Shown here piece after piece: positions 1-11,040 of a stretch of DNA of 64,000 nt. The DNA is from Poecilobothrus nobilitatus (taxonomy: Eukaryota > Arthropoda > Insecta > Diptera > Dolichopodidae): the NCBI GenBank assembly GCA_947095535.1, contig OX352774.1, positions 171,862,200-171,926,199 of the forward strand. Reading direction: 5' to 3'. A program made the position numbers and the translations under genes. The notes under the pieces are model-generated. The model ran no database searches. It was given only the letters and a program-made list of their open reading frames with translations, and was not told the DNA's origin. Position 1 is the stretch's first letter; each line of letters starts with the position of its first letter.

Positions 1-1523
1 CACTTGGACATCCGGCTAATGGCAATTTATTAGGCGTTCTAGAAATCGTTGCAAAATATGATGCATTTCTGGCGAGCCATATTGAAAAATATGGCGGAGA
101 GTGATGAGGAAGTAAAACATATCTGTCAACAACAATTTGTGAGGAGCTTATTCAAATTATGGGGCAAAAGTATGAGTCAAAAATTATCGAAGAAGTTAAA
201 AGTGCTAAATACTTTTCAATCAGTCTACTCCACATATCTTCCATGTTGACCAACTGACTTTAATTATACGATATGTACTTTCGAATGGAAAAGCAGTCGA
301 GAGATTCGTAAGTTTTCTAGAATTTCACAGCCACGGTGCTAAAATATATTACGCTCATACGGCTAAAATGTTGGTCTGGATATTAATGATTGTAGAACGC
401 AAAATTATGATAAAGCTGCAAACATAGCTGGAGTTTACACAGGCGTACAAGCGCGAATAAAAGAGCTAAATCCTCTTGCTCACTTTGTACCATATGCTGC
501 GCATTCCACAAATCTTGTTGGCGCTTGTGCTGCTGATTGTTATTTAGGCGCTGTCAATTTATTCGGCTTTGTTCAAACTTTATAGAGCTTTTTTTCTGCT
601 TCAACGTGCAGATGGAAAACATTAAAAAAGTGTTTGAAAGGTGGTCTCGTTGTTAAATCGCTTTCTCAAACATGATGGTGTGCTAGAGCAGACGCAGTTA
701 AAGCGTATTTCATGGGTTATACGGAAATTATAGCTGCTTTAAGTGAATTATATGATGATAATACTCAAAACCAAAGTACGCGACATTAATGAGCAGGCTC
801 AACGCAAGAAATCGGTCCTTTCAACAGGCCAATATTGACATTCTAAGCGTTGTAAAATTATATAAATCTCTTTTAAATTTTATTGTAACAACGCGTGATA
901 ATTTTGATGAAATGGGAAGAGCGAGCGAGGGAACTTGCATCAATACATGAATATATAAGTGAGAAAAGACAAAATAGTGTACAAAAACGAATGTTTGCTG
1001 AACAAAATACACCGGATATTGAACTGAGGGCTTGTGATAAATTTAGAATTCAAACATTTATGTTTTTATTTTTTTTATTTATGTTTTTTATGTTCAACAC
1101 ATTTATTATTGATTCTTGGGCTACTGAACTACGTAAACGGCAACTTTCATATTTGAAATTAGAAGAACTTTTCGCAATACTATGTTTAGCGGATTTGAAA
1201 AGGCTTACCCTAGCGATTTGGAAATGGAATTCCTAGACGAATTTTTGCAGTTTTCATCTAGAATTTACACTGAAGATGATGTTAAAGTTGTAGTCCTGAT
1301 GACCCATTTCGATAAGCACGTAATGTTGGGGACATATCCAAACGTTAAATCCGTTTTAAGAATTACCCTCACAGTTGATCGCTGGGATACTAACCAGCGA
1401 CCAACTGTGAGGTTGAATGTCTTATCATTAATGGCTATAGAGTCTAAACTTCTGCGAGAAATCGATTTTGATTCTATTATTGTGGATTTCGCAGAGAAAA
1501 AATCTCGTCGAAAGCGTTTCTAA
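1..1523 (+). pseudogene. hAT-superfamily / ZMYM1-like transposase pseudogene, 5' end cut by window
   Basis: Shifting between frames recovers a protein of the ZMYM1-like / DUF4371 plus hAT-dimerisation type, a transposase-derived family abundant in insect genomes. Visible landmarks in order are LGHPANGNLLG near position 5, EEVKSAKYFSISV near 200-225, ELNPLAHFVPYAAHS near 460-510, FGFVQTL followed by FFSAS, CRWKTLKKCLKG near 610-640, ADAVKAYFMGY near 690-720, CDKFRIQTF near 1035, ELRKRQLSYLKLEELF near 1125, FEKAYPSDLEMEFLDEFLQF near 1190 and a C-terminal dimerisation block (LLREIDFDSIIVDFAEKK) ending at a stop at 1521-1523. At least five frameshifts or small deletions break it, for example near 115, 340, 585, 790-870 and 1185. 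In the family's usual SVDST motif the Asp is replaced by Tyr (SVYST). It cannot encode a working protein. The family call is strong; the exact subfamily is not determined. Confidence 0.85.
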
Positions 1524-1529
1524 ATTCAA

Positions 1530-1645
1530 TACTTTTTAGGACATTTCCATAAAGATTTTGAAAAAATGTGCCTATTAGTTTCACTTTGTCCGTCCGTCCG
1601 TCCGGCAGTCCATCCGTACTTCCGTCCGTCCGGCGTATTCAGTAT
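1530..1645 (+). repeat. Repeat family A, head fragment (copy 1)
   Basis: Starting a few bases after the hAT stop codon is the head shared by all family A copies: a TTTTAG-C/G-ACATTT block, then AAAAAATGTGCC, then a TTAGTTTCACTTTGTCCGTC stretch. The GCACATTT...AAATGTGC pair makes the head partly palindromic. The copy stops after the TCCG-rich part. The element class is unknown. Confidence 0.7.
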
Positions 1646-1745
1646 TATTTTAATTATATACCAATAAGAAGCAAATTAAACTTGTTATTTAAAAAAAAAA
1701 TTATAAAGCCGCCCCATAAAATTTTCGCCTAGGGCCTTCTCAAGT

Positions 1746-1918
1746 GCAAATCCGGCCCTGCATATCACTTCCATTAGATTGGCTAGAATACTTTGAAATT
1801 TGACATTTTGGGTTCATCGAATCCAATAAGATAGCAAAAAGAAGCAAATCCGGACCTGCATATCACCTCCATTAGATTGGCTAGTATACTTTGAAATTTG
1901 ACATTTTGGGTTCATCGA
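1746..1918. repeat. Direct duplication, about 75 bp per unit, 98-bp period
   Basis: A 75-bp block beginning GCAAATCCGG and ending GGGTTCATCGA occurs at 1746-1820 and again at 1844-1918 with only a few differences. It lies within, or at the edge of, the minus-strand RT remnant, so it duplicates a piece of that element. Confidence 0.9.
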
Positions 1919-2330
1919 AATATAAGAGTCAACACATACCAAAAAATAACAGAATTCCAAAAGGCATAAGTTTCTAAACAGAGTATAACACGATCAACAC
2001 GATTGGAGGCTTTGCTAAAATCTGTGTAAATTGAATCAATTTGGCACCCATTCTCAATTTGATTCAGGATTGCAGATGTGTATGCCATAAGGTTCCTATA
2101 GTAGAGTAGTAGATAACCTTTTTTAAACCATGTCTTTGATCATAATTTTTTTATTTAATTATTTGGAAAAGGTATGGTCTTTACTAAAACTACTCGATTT
2201 TTTCTTACTTTTCGGAAAAATATCTTAGATAACGTAACGGTAAAGAAAACACTGAAAGCGTCCTATTTCGCGGGATTAAGGTCTTCAAATAGTCCTGTGA
2301 ACATTTAGCGAGCAATTTATTTAAAAATAC
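1780..2330 (-). pseudogene. Non-LTR retrotransposon reverse transcriptase fragment (CR1/jockey-like)
   Basis: On the minus strand, moving between frames, the sequence reads HGLKKG then YSTT near 2131-2105, then NQIENGCQIDSIYTDFSKAS followed by NRVD near 2065-1994. This matches the HGF-K-GRST and YTDFSKAFDRVDH blocks of non-LTR reverse transcriptase. Further down comes QNVKF then ILANLMEV, in the position where the family has the strand before the GVPQGS motif. The catalytic FADD box is not seen here. There are several frameshifts and stops, so it is dead. The upstream limit (about 2330) is uncertain; an IPR segment near 2280 could belong to the RPISILP block. Confidence 0.6.
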
Positions 2331-2339
2331 CACAGTTTT

Positions 2340-3180
2340 TGCCTCAAAGGGATCATTTGTAGAGATATGGTAGTTTGATACGGCTTCAAAAATGTTGAAT
2401 GTCCGTAATGTTTGTTTCTTTAATTATGTCGCTTCCCTAGTTTTTATATTTTTCTTCATAGATTCATCAATTATCACATTTTAGCAAAGTTAGAAGTAAA
2501 TACTTTCGAACTTTAGCCTTTCTTTTTGAACTTTAGCTTTATTTTCATACAAAGCGATAATTTTTAAATTATCTGCTTGGATCCTGATTATGTTACCAAA
2601 TCTTTTTTTTTGTAGACCTCATTATTTTCCTTCACTTTATGTATTTCAATTTTTCTTTAAATTGTAAATATTTAATTAAATTTAATTAAGTTTAAAAATA
2701 ATTTTAATTTATAATTTTTTCTTTTTTAAATAAGAAATAGGTTAAAATTTTCATTTTATTATTTATCATTAAAACAAAAAAAAAACAAATTTTAATTTAG
2801 ATTTTCTATTATGTTATTTTTTTTTGTATAATGACACCATTTTGTTAATTTTGTTGCATAATATATAGAAAAATGTGCACTAGAATTCATTTATATTTTC
2901 ACTTTTTAAAAAGTATCTAAAAAAATGTTGAATTTATTTTCAAAATTTATTAAAGAATGTTGAAAACACGTGTTTGATATTTTATAACTTTTATGCGTGC
3001 ATTTTGAAGGAGATAAAAATTTTATAAAAATTTCAAATAAAATTTGAAATATGCATATAGAAGTAGGTTATTATTTGTCAACTATAATTATTATGTTACC
3101 TTAATATTAAATAAAACAATTAGGTTATGTTGAATGCTGATTATATTAATTTTAATATTAAGTAATTGATTTTTATTTTA
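2340..3180. other. AT-rich spacer, no gene recognised
   Basis: A/T-rich sequence with poly(A)/poly(T) runs. No frame gives recognisable protein, and no RNA gene or repeat family from this window is seen. Confidence 0.6.
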
Positions 3181-3182
3181 TA

Positions 3183-3245
3183 TAAAACGAGGAAGAAAAC
3201 AGTTTTCTTTGTCAACTCTTAGATACCCGTACGAATCCGTTAGTA
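3183..3245 (-). repeat. Repeat family B, terminal fragment
   Basis: AAAACGAGGAAGAA, then TCAACTCTTAGATACCCGTACGAA, is the inverted form of the family B right end (CTCTTCCTCGTTT preceded by a GTTCATACGGGTAT block). Only the terminus is present. The two short open frames just downstream (3209-3555) look like chance. Confidence 0.65.
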
Positions 3246-3249
3246 TGTT

Positions 3250-3850
3250 TATAATCTGTCACTCTGCTTATAATATTATTTTTTTAATTTTTCAGTATTT
3301 TAAAATAATTTGGGTGAATTCTATAAATTCTAGAACAGTTTTTTGTACATATAATATTCAAACTATGTGTTTATACATTCTTCAAAAGCTGAATCTAACC
3401 TTCCACCTTACGATTATTTACTAAATAAATATGATAAACCTAAAGTACTATTTAATACTAAGCGGCAAATGTATATTAATTTATACTATACATGTGTATT
3501 ATATATCATTTATTCATCAGTGACATATATAAGTATGTATACCAATATCATATGAAAATAAATTCTTCAAGTAACCGTTGATTTTTTATTTATTCAAATT
3601 TTTTTGTACTACGCATTATCATCCTCAACAATTTTAAATTATTGAGTAAAAAAAAAGTTCAAGAAAATCGGTGAAGAAATTTGTTAGAAAAATTGAGGAA
3701 AATCAAGTACATTTTCTTCAATTTTAAGGTAACCGTATATTATTAAGAAAAGTTGTTAACAGAAATAAGAGTATAATGTTGAAGTTTTAATTTTTCTGTA
3801 TTATTTCAAAAAAATTTGAACAGGTGTTCAAGTTAGAGGTGTTTAAAAAT
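3250..3850. other. AT-rich spacer
   Basis: No recognisable coding sequence. The two overlapping open frames are rich in I, Y, N and F, as expected from translated AT-rich DNA. Confidence 0.55.
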
Positions 3851-3859
3851 AAAGAATTT

Positions 3860-4525
3860 TTACTTTTTTGACCTCTTACAGCTCCGAAACGGGGGCGATA
3901 CAAAAATATTTTCTGAAATGACTCATACTTATTTTCAGAGACTTAACTTCTCCCAAATTTCAAGTTTCTAACTTAAACCGTTTGGAAAATAGAAGGAATC
4001 AAGAATTGTAGCTCCGTAACGGGTGTGGCTACAGAAAAAAGTTGCTCCATAAAATTAATATTTTTATGATATCTATCAGCAATTAATACGGGTGTTAAAC
4101 GGGTGTGGCTACAGAAAAAAGTTGCTCCATAAAATTAATATTTTTATGATATCTATCAGCAGTTAAAATTTTATGGCTCTATTTCAAAAAAAATTTGGGG
4201 ATCTAAAAGTTAGGTGTTCGAAAGCTACCCGAAGTTTTGGCCGGATCTCAATCAAAATAAAATAGGGAACCTACAAATTTATGTAAGAATATTTTGTGTT
4301 AATTTCAAGACTCTAGCTTTCTTAGTTTTCGAGTTATCTTGCTGACGGACAGACGGACGGATGAATATCGTCCTTTGAAGATATATCTAGGACGGATAAA
4401 GCTTAATCGACTTAGAATTTGATTCTGATCCGATTCATACCTTTGAAGGTATATCTAGCTAGCCTATTTCGAGGTGTTACAAACGGAGGAGCAATTTTAA
4501 TATATCCGATCCTTATCGTACGGGT
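3860..4525 (-). repeat. Diverged family B-like repeat with internal duplication
   Basis: Minus-strand relatives of family B: an inverted TCCGTCCGTC stretch (GACGGACAGACGGACGG near 4342), an AGATATATCTAG block, GCGTTACAAACGG-type sequence near 4475 and an inverted terminus TACGGGTATAA near 4520. A shorter sister copy lies at 10790-11040. Confidence 0.6.
4018..4161. repeat. 64-bp direct repeat, 80-bp period
   Basis: The block starting AACGGGTGTGGCTACAG and ending ATATCTATCAGCA occurs at 4018-4081 and, identical by eye, at 4098-4161. A 16-bp spacer separates the units. The near identity implies a recent duplication inside the older repeat. Confidence 0.9.
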
Positions 4526-4535
4526 ATAAACATTG

Positions 4536-5285
4536 GTTTTAGCACATGACAGCACAAAAAATGTGCCTATTTGTTTCACTCTGTCCGTCCGTTCGTCCGT
4601 TCGTCTGTCTGTTTACAAAACTTCTACACCGTTAAACATAGAGAAAAAAAATATTAACCATGGGTAGGTCTCATAAAAAAATGAATTTTGTGGAACAACT
4701 TTTTTCATCCATCAGGGAAATACAGATCCTCAAACTTTGAAAAAGCCCTAAACGCCATTTGACAGCAATTGTGTTTACCTTTGTAAATAAATATCAATAT
4801 TATATACATATATATATATTTTAAATTTAGTATTTAAATTTACCGTTATGCAAAAACCAAATTTGGCATGATATTTCTTTTTTTTTAACTCCGGCACGCT
4901 TTGTGATACGAACTTGAATTTTTGAGACAAGAACTTTTAGAATTTGTATAAGTTTCCTCAGAAAATTTTTTGTACAACCCCCTGTTTAGGACCGAATAGG
5001 GTTCAAAAATTTATAATATGCTATTTTTAAACAACTGTAACTTAGGCACCTGTTCAAATTGTTTTTCGGCAAGATATAAAAATTAAAGCTCCAGTAATAT
5101 ATTTTTACGTGTATTAACGGTTTTTCTTAGTTCCGGATTTATAGCCCTTCAAAATTGCAAAAAAGTCTTTTTTCACATTTTTCTTATATGAAATTTTCAA
5201 ATTTTGATGCAAGTCACAATTCTAAACAGTTTCTAATATCTTTCTTTTTAAGCACTTTAAAAACCGTTGGTTTACATTCTGCCTT
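4536..5285 (+). repeat. Repeat family A, copy 2
   Basis: Full head (TTTTAGCACATG...ATGTGCCTATTTG, then CACTCTGTCCGTCCG and TTACAAAACTTCTACACCG), the middle block with TTTACCGTTATGCAAAAACC and ACTCCGGCACGC, and the tail AAAAACCGTTGGTTTACATT then CTGCCTTGTTT. Shorter than copies at 15107 and 48443 because only one central unit is present. Confidence 0.8.
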
Positions 5286-5289
5286 GTTT

Positions 5290-5750
5290 TGTTATCCTTT
5301 CATCAATGGTATGTAGTGCAAATGAGTCTTTAAATATTTATAATATTTGATATTTATAACTTTTATTAGTGAAGAAAAACGACGTGAGATATTCTTCTGA
5401 AATCTGTAATCTTAATAATTTTGTATTAATTAATATTTACTTATTTAATAAATTTTGTAAACTTCGTATTTATATTAATACAAACAAATTCAGATTGTTG
5501 AAGAGTTGTATAAAAATCCATGATTTATCAAATTTTTCATTGTACAAAAATTATTTTCCATTAAAATTTTAAGTAGAACTGAGTAAAAAGTAACAAAAAT
5601 TATGTTTTTTTCTTAAATTATTTTTTAAATAAAACTGTCACAATATTTTCAATATATTTTCTACCGATATGATAATATTATTTTAAATATAATAAAAATA
5701 CAACGACCGACTGTATTCTCTGTTGCTCTTGTCCACTCTAAAATATTTTT
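5290..5750. other. AT-rich spacer
   Basis: No gene or repeat recognised. A 67-codon open frame starting at 5369 is low-complexity (N, K, I, Y, F) and has no family resemblance that I can see. Confidence 0.55.
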
Positions 5751-5755
5751 AAATT

Positions 5756-6390
5756 AAAACGAGGAAGAGTGTAGCAGAGTAAACTGTGTGAACTCTGGAA
5801 TACCCGTATGAACGTAATATATCCTGTTTCTATAAAACTTGATCATCTTTTAAAAACATTCAGATGTTTTAGTACCGAACTACAGAGATACATTTATGTA
5901 AATTGTGGAGTTGTATGACAGCTACCCGGACCTGTGCACCAGCGCAACCAAATTTTACAAATGTTATAGCCCTAAAACTTGATCATCTTTTGTAAAATTC
6001 CACACGCCTAGCTTTATTAAATTCCAAGATGTGCTTCTTGATGTGCTTCTTGCTTGAACCTGGCTAGAGCAACCAAATTTCATAAAAGTTATTGTCATTA
6101 AAATTGATAATGTTTTAGAAAATTTCAGATATCTAGCTTTATTAAGTACCAAGTTATGGGGATATAAATTATGCTTATATGAGAAAAGGAACCGGCTGCG
6201 CTAGACCAACCAAATTTTACAAAAGTTGTTGGCATGCAACTCGACACCTTTTCACAACACAAAATTTCAAACACCTAGTTTCAATAGGCACTGAGTTATT
6301 TTCATTTAAAAATAGAAGTTGTATGAGAAGTTGTTATTCGAACATGATGGCCGCCCTAACAAGTGCACAGAACAAGTGCACAGCCTAAAC
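5756..6390 (-). repeat. Repeat family B, inverted copy
   Basis: Read on the minus strand this ends with the family B terminus: GTTCATACGGGTATTCCAG then CTCTGCTACACTCTTCCTCG. Inside are several copies of the internal motif in inverted form (CAACCAAATTTTACAAA, AACTTGATCATCTTTT). Its left end is degraded near 6390. The open frames here are shadows of this repeat. Confidence 0.75.
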
Positions 6391-6618
6391 CACTGAGCCG
6401 ATTTTTTTGAAATTTCATATTTAAGATTTTGATGTAAATATTTTTAATTGATAAGCTTTGGGAGCAAATCGGACAAGCGGAAGTAGTAGTTTACTAGTGT
6501 CATTTCTAAGTTTTTTACGAATATTTCGTAACAGAAAAATATTATGAGAAAAATTCTTAAAGAGCAACAACTTTGACATAGAACTTTTTTGATCCCACTA
6601 ACTTTAACTTTTATTTAA

Positions 6619-9104
6619 TCTAATATATAAAGCAGAAATTCTGTTTGTTTGTTTGTTTGTGCCCTTTTCACGTAAAAACCACCAGTCCGATTGCAACCAA
6701 ATTTTGCAGAAACATTACTACGACCCCGGTAAGTGTTATAGGTTATATGGTGTTTTGGTTCATTAACCCATTGCGGCCCGAGAGCCATTTAAAGCTTTTT
6801 CGATTTTTCGTTGTCCTGCCTAAACGGTTCGATCGATTCAGTTCAAAAATTTGTACAAATGTTCTTCTCAGCTTTGGACGCGTGCCGAAGAAATTTGGAT
6901 ACAATATAATACCCGGATTCGGCCCGGCGCGCTTCCAAAAAAATGTTTGTTTCCGATTTATGTCCAATTTTGTATGGTGGTGTTATGGTTCGAAAAAAAG
7001 CCTATGACAAATTTTTATGAAGTTCCGTTAACCGGTTTGGGCAGGAGAGCCGAACGAAGTTCATTAAATTTTTCTGTTGTCCTGCTTAAACGGTTTGACC
7101 AATTGAGTTGAAAATTTACAATAGTGTAGCTCTTTATCACAGGAGCTACTGAGTTGATTTGGTTACGATCCATTAACCTGTTTCGGCACCAAGGGTCAGT
7201 GAAATTTTGTAATTTACTTAGTTGTCGCACTTAAACTGTTTGACCAATTGAGTTAAAAATTTATCAAAGTGTAGCTCTTTACAACAAGAGCTTACTGAGT
7301 TGATTTGGTTACGATCCATTAACCCGTTTCGGCACCAGGGCTCAATAACATTTTTTAATTTCTTTGCTGTCGCACTTGAACGGTTTTACCAATTGAGTTG
7401 AAAATTTACAAAAGTGTAGGTCTTTATAACAAAAGCTTTCTGAGTTGATTTGGTTACGATACATTAACCCATCTTCTTCAGACCATGAAATTCTCATTTT
7501 TTGTTGCTGTGCTTAAACGATTTGACCAATTGAAAATTTGCACAAGTATTGCACTTTGGCAGACAAACTCATTCAATAAATTTTGTTGTGATACATTAAC
7601 ACATTTCGACACGATAAACTGTCAAAAAAAAATGTTGTTTCTAATTTCTGTCTAATTTATGGTTCTAAATAAAGCCTGTGACAAAATGTTTGTCAACGTT
7701 TGTTAACCCATTTGCGCACGACCACCTATTAATAATATTTTGCCTAATTTTGTGTATTGTTATTATTATTAAAAAGATATTTCCAACACTCTTTACTTTT
7801 ATCTATACTGTTTCTAATATTCCATAAAAACCTTTCAATACAAATTTCTAATATAGAACATAGTAATTAAAGTAACCTTATTAAGTATCTTAAGAATACT
7901 GTGTTTAAGTCTTAACAAGATAATATTTTCGGCCGTTGTTAAAAAACAGAAACAATCTCCTACATTAGACAATCATCAAGTCATCATTCAGAAATGCATT
8001 ACTTACATGTGGTCTACCTATATAAGATGCATGTGTATAACATATTTCCCATAAAATATCATTGAAATATGTACATATAGTATGTATAATATCCGTATAT
8101 TTAAAAATACTATAATACAATTAATATATAATACAATTAAATAATGTAATATAATAAATAATATAATATAAATATATAATATAATAATACAATTAAATTA
8201 GAAAACATATTCACATTTCTGCACAGTATTTAATCAAAAATGAGTACATACATATTTAAAGAACAGAAAACTTTACATTCTAATCCATATACAATTTTTA
8301 CACATATTTTTAGCCAATTAATTTGAAAACATAATTAGAAAAAGTAAACTTAAAAAAATTCTGGTTGATTTATAAAGGTAAAAAACAATCATGTATTTTT
8401 TATATTGAAAATATGTTAAACAGAACCTGAAATGTACGCATTTAAAAAGAAGTTTTTTCAAAATTTGAAGAGCTGTCGGTGCTGTAGGATCTCCAACGGT
8501 GAGGGTACATAAAAACGTTGTTCTACAACATTACTCTTTTAAGAGACCTATGCATAGTTAATGAAGTGACATTACTTACAAAAAAAAATTGATTACATTA
8601 TGGTCTTTTATAATTTAAATACGATTTTATATTTCGGTATTAACGAATATTAACGAATATATAAGTTTTGAAAACAGACGGAGGGACAGAGCGAACCTAA
8701 TAGCAAATTTTTCAAAATGTGCTTAAAAGGATAATTCACAAAAACATGAAGTGACATTACTTACGAAAAAAAATGTACTACATTATGGTCATAATTAAAA
8801 TGCGATTTTATATCTCGGTATTAAAGAATATATTGTGGAAATTCACTTCGCCGTCATTGTGTACTCAATAGATTATTGATTCCTTTAAAAATTTTTTGTA
8901 GAAGAATTGCCTCTAATTCTTGGCTCTGTTTATTCAATTTAACTAAATCTAATAAAAAATAGAATATAAACTACCAGCATCTGTAAATGCATAGTAATAA
9001 GTTAACTATATTAATTAAATTATATTAACGCAGAAACAAAAGTTAATAATTTTTATTTCATAAAGCCAATAAAATACTCCGGGCAACGCCGGGTACTCTG
9101 CTAG
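6619..9104 (+). mobile_element. Non-autonomous Helitron with both termini, about 2.49 kb
   Basis: The left end begins TCTAATATATAAAGCAG and is followed by the TTTGTTTGTTTG stretch typical of arthropod Helitron left ends. The right end is a GC-rich potential hairpin CCGGGCAACGCCGGG at 9079-9093, a short spacer, and CTAG at 9101-9104. The flanking bases are A (6618) and T (9105), as expected for Helitron insertion between A and T without target duplication. Autonomous Helitrons encode a Rep/helicase protein; no such frame exists here, so it would depend on enzymes supplied elsewhere. The interior holds a degenerate tandem array and otherwise AT-rich filler. Open frames at 6645-7230 and their antisense shadows have no recognisable product. 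Confidence 0.8.
7020..7560 (+). repeat. Tandem array inside the Helitron, about 130-bp units
   Basis: Repeated units each carry a CGGTTTGACCAATTGAGTT-type core, AAAATTTACAAAAGTGTAG, then CTGAGTTGATTTGGTTACGA and CATTAACCCGTTTCGGCACC. About four clear units are visible, with weaker ones either side (from about 6690 and to about 7720). Internal tandem repeats are common in non-autonomous Helitrons. Confidence 0.8.
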
Positions 9105-9785
9105 TTTAATATAAAAAAAAAAAAACAAAAAAAATTTGTTCATATAAATTTATATGGCTGTTGTAATATGTATTTTCATACAAAATTTGTTAAAGTCACT
9201 TTAATTACAATCATTTCAGTAACACAATAACAATTACAGTTACAGTCACAGTAACAACTTTTTAGTATGATTGTTATGAGTTAATTGAGTTGAGTTATAT
9301 GTAGTTGATTAAGTTGAGTTATATGTAGTTTATTTTTCGTCTTATCTCCTGAACGGTAAAAGATAATTCAACGTATTGTATATCAAATTAAAGCTGGAGA
9401 AGAGGGATATTAGAATATTTTAACACGTAAAATTTTTTTTGAATTAAGTGACTGACAAAATGACATTTTTTCTAAAATAATTTAAAAAAAATAAAATTTT
9501 TGACTTTAAAACCTTTTAGGGCAAATCCTAAAAAAGATAGAGATTTAAGATCTATACATTTAAGAAATCTACTTTCTCATTCTATCAAAATCTCTTGTTC
9601 GGAACAGAAGTTATAGGTATTTTAATCAAAACAAATAAAATAGCCCCAAATCTCTTTAATGCTCTATAGTTCTAAAACTATTGAACTCATAACTTAGCTC
9701 CCATACAAAACTTTTGTCCTCACGGTATTTCCTACAGGGTGGAATATGTCAAGGCACTTGCTTGCGAATCACCCTGTATATGTAG
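9105..9785. repeat. Unclassified repeat-like segment with short terminal-type inverted repeat
   Basis: Ends with an inverted pair TACAGGGTG (9733-9741) and CACCCTGTA (9770-9778), a motif resembling the ends of some insect elements. The preceding text (CTGAACGGTAAAAGATAA and similar) has higher complexity than its surroundings, but no coding sequence is seen. The class is unknown. Confidence 0.35.
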
Positions 9786-10300
9786 ATATTAATTTGAAAG
9801 TTATAAATTTTATTTGATGTGATATTTCATAAAGCTTTTATTTATTTAATTTTATATTAATAAATAAATTAAATATAGATTTTATTTACTGTTTATCAAA
9901 AATATGACTCAAAACAAATATAAGCTCCCAATTAATGACTATTAATCCAAAACTTAGACTATGTTATTGCATGGCATAACTTAATTATGTTACAGAACAA
10001 TTTAACATTAACGCGGGCATGTATTAGTATACTTTAAACTTGTAGAAAATATATACATGTATTATTATATGCATTACGATAACATACATATCGTTATTTC
10101 TTATTAAAAATATTTCATTTAGTTATTGAATTTTCAAAAAAAATCAATATAGGTACTTACATACTCACAATATACATCCCATATATTATATTATCACATA
10201 CAGTATATACATAAATTGTACATTAATACCATACAATATATAAAATGGGTAGAGGATATTTCAAATACTAACGTTCTAAGGCATCAAGGTTAAGGTAGAA
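9786..10300. other. AT-rich spacer
   Basis: No gene, RNA gene or family repeat recognised; contains runs of TATA and ATAC dinucleotides. Confidence 0.55.
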
Positions 10301-10324
10301 AACTTCTTTAAGTCAACCAAGAAA

Positions 10325-10480
10325 GATTGTATTTTCTGGGCAAATTATACAAAAAATAAATATGAACTTTCACATGTTATATTGCAAGGCAAAGGCGAAA
10401 CAAGAAAAGGAGTTTACAGGAACGATTATCATGGGCAAAAAATATTCGAACATACGAGGCTAAATTCAAGTAATTCAAGT
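10325..10480 (+). pseudogene. LINE C-terminal tail remnant
   Basis: Across frames the plus strand reads KYELSHVILQGKGETRKG and then RLSWAKNIRTYEAKFK. This resembles the conserved C-terminal segment after the RT of many insect non-LTR elements, whose pattern is K-Y-E-L-x-x-x-I-x-x-G-K, a K/R-R-x-x-G-R block, and S-W-x-K-N-I-R. There is at least one frameshift, and nothing recognisable is left of the RT itself upstream. The assignment is by remembered pattern only. Confidence 0.45.
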
Positions 10481-10789
10481 ATTTCAAACTAATTTAACAA
10501 CATCTAAAATCAATAAAATTTAATCGTTAGATCACTAAGAAACTAAGATCATGGTAACTGAGAAAAAGATTAAGATGATACATAATGCAACATACAAACA
10601 ATATTCACTATAACAAAAAAATTTTTTCGCGCTTCCGTTACATTTTTTAAGTATTTCAATATTTTTGTATTACGTATCATACTCATGTTATTAATGAATA
10701 CGTATATGTGTGTAGATACACACAACTAACGTATATATTGTAATTTAACTCAAATAATTCTTATTGTACTGAATCATTCAAATTTTTGT

Positions 10790-11040
10790 ATGAAAAATTT
10801 GTACTTGAAAAAGTTAGGTCTTAAAGAACTTTCCAAAATTTTCGTCGAATCTCAGATAAAAAGTATTGGAAACCTACAAATTTATTCAAAAATATTTTAG
10901 GATAATTTCATGATACTATATTTTTTAATTTTTCAATTCTTATCCGATTCATTCACTTGATCCATACATCTTTTCTATAGCTTATTTTAATGCGTTACAA
11001 ACGGAAAGATATAAACAAGATTATGTAAATCTTATCAATA
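10790..11040 (-). repeat. Family B-like fragment, sister of 4200-4520
   Basis: Shares with 4200-4510, in the same orientation, the sequence around AGTTAGGT, the GGAACCTACAAATTTAT core, an ATATTTTG/AGGATAATTTCA block and GCGTTACAAACGGA near 10993. Degraded, with no termini. Confidence 0.55.

Noticed and set aside
1600..1640. TCCGTCCGTCCG as a satellite or telomere-like array
   Set aside because: It is a fixed internal motif of families A and B, found once per copy, not an array.
6645..7230. Several overlapping 70-120-codon open frames on both strands
   Set aside because: They lie inside the Helitron and its tandem array, have no family resemblance and overlap on both strands, so they are shadows of repeat sequence.
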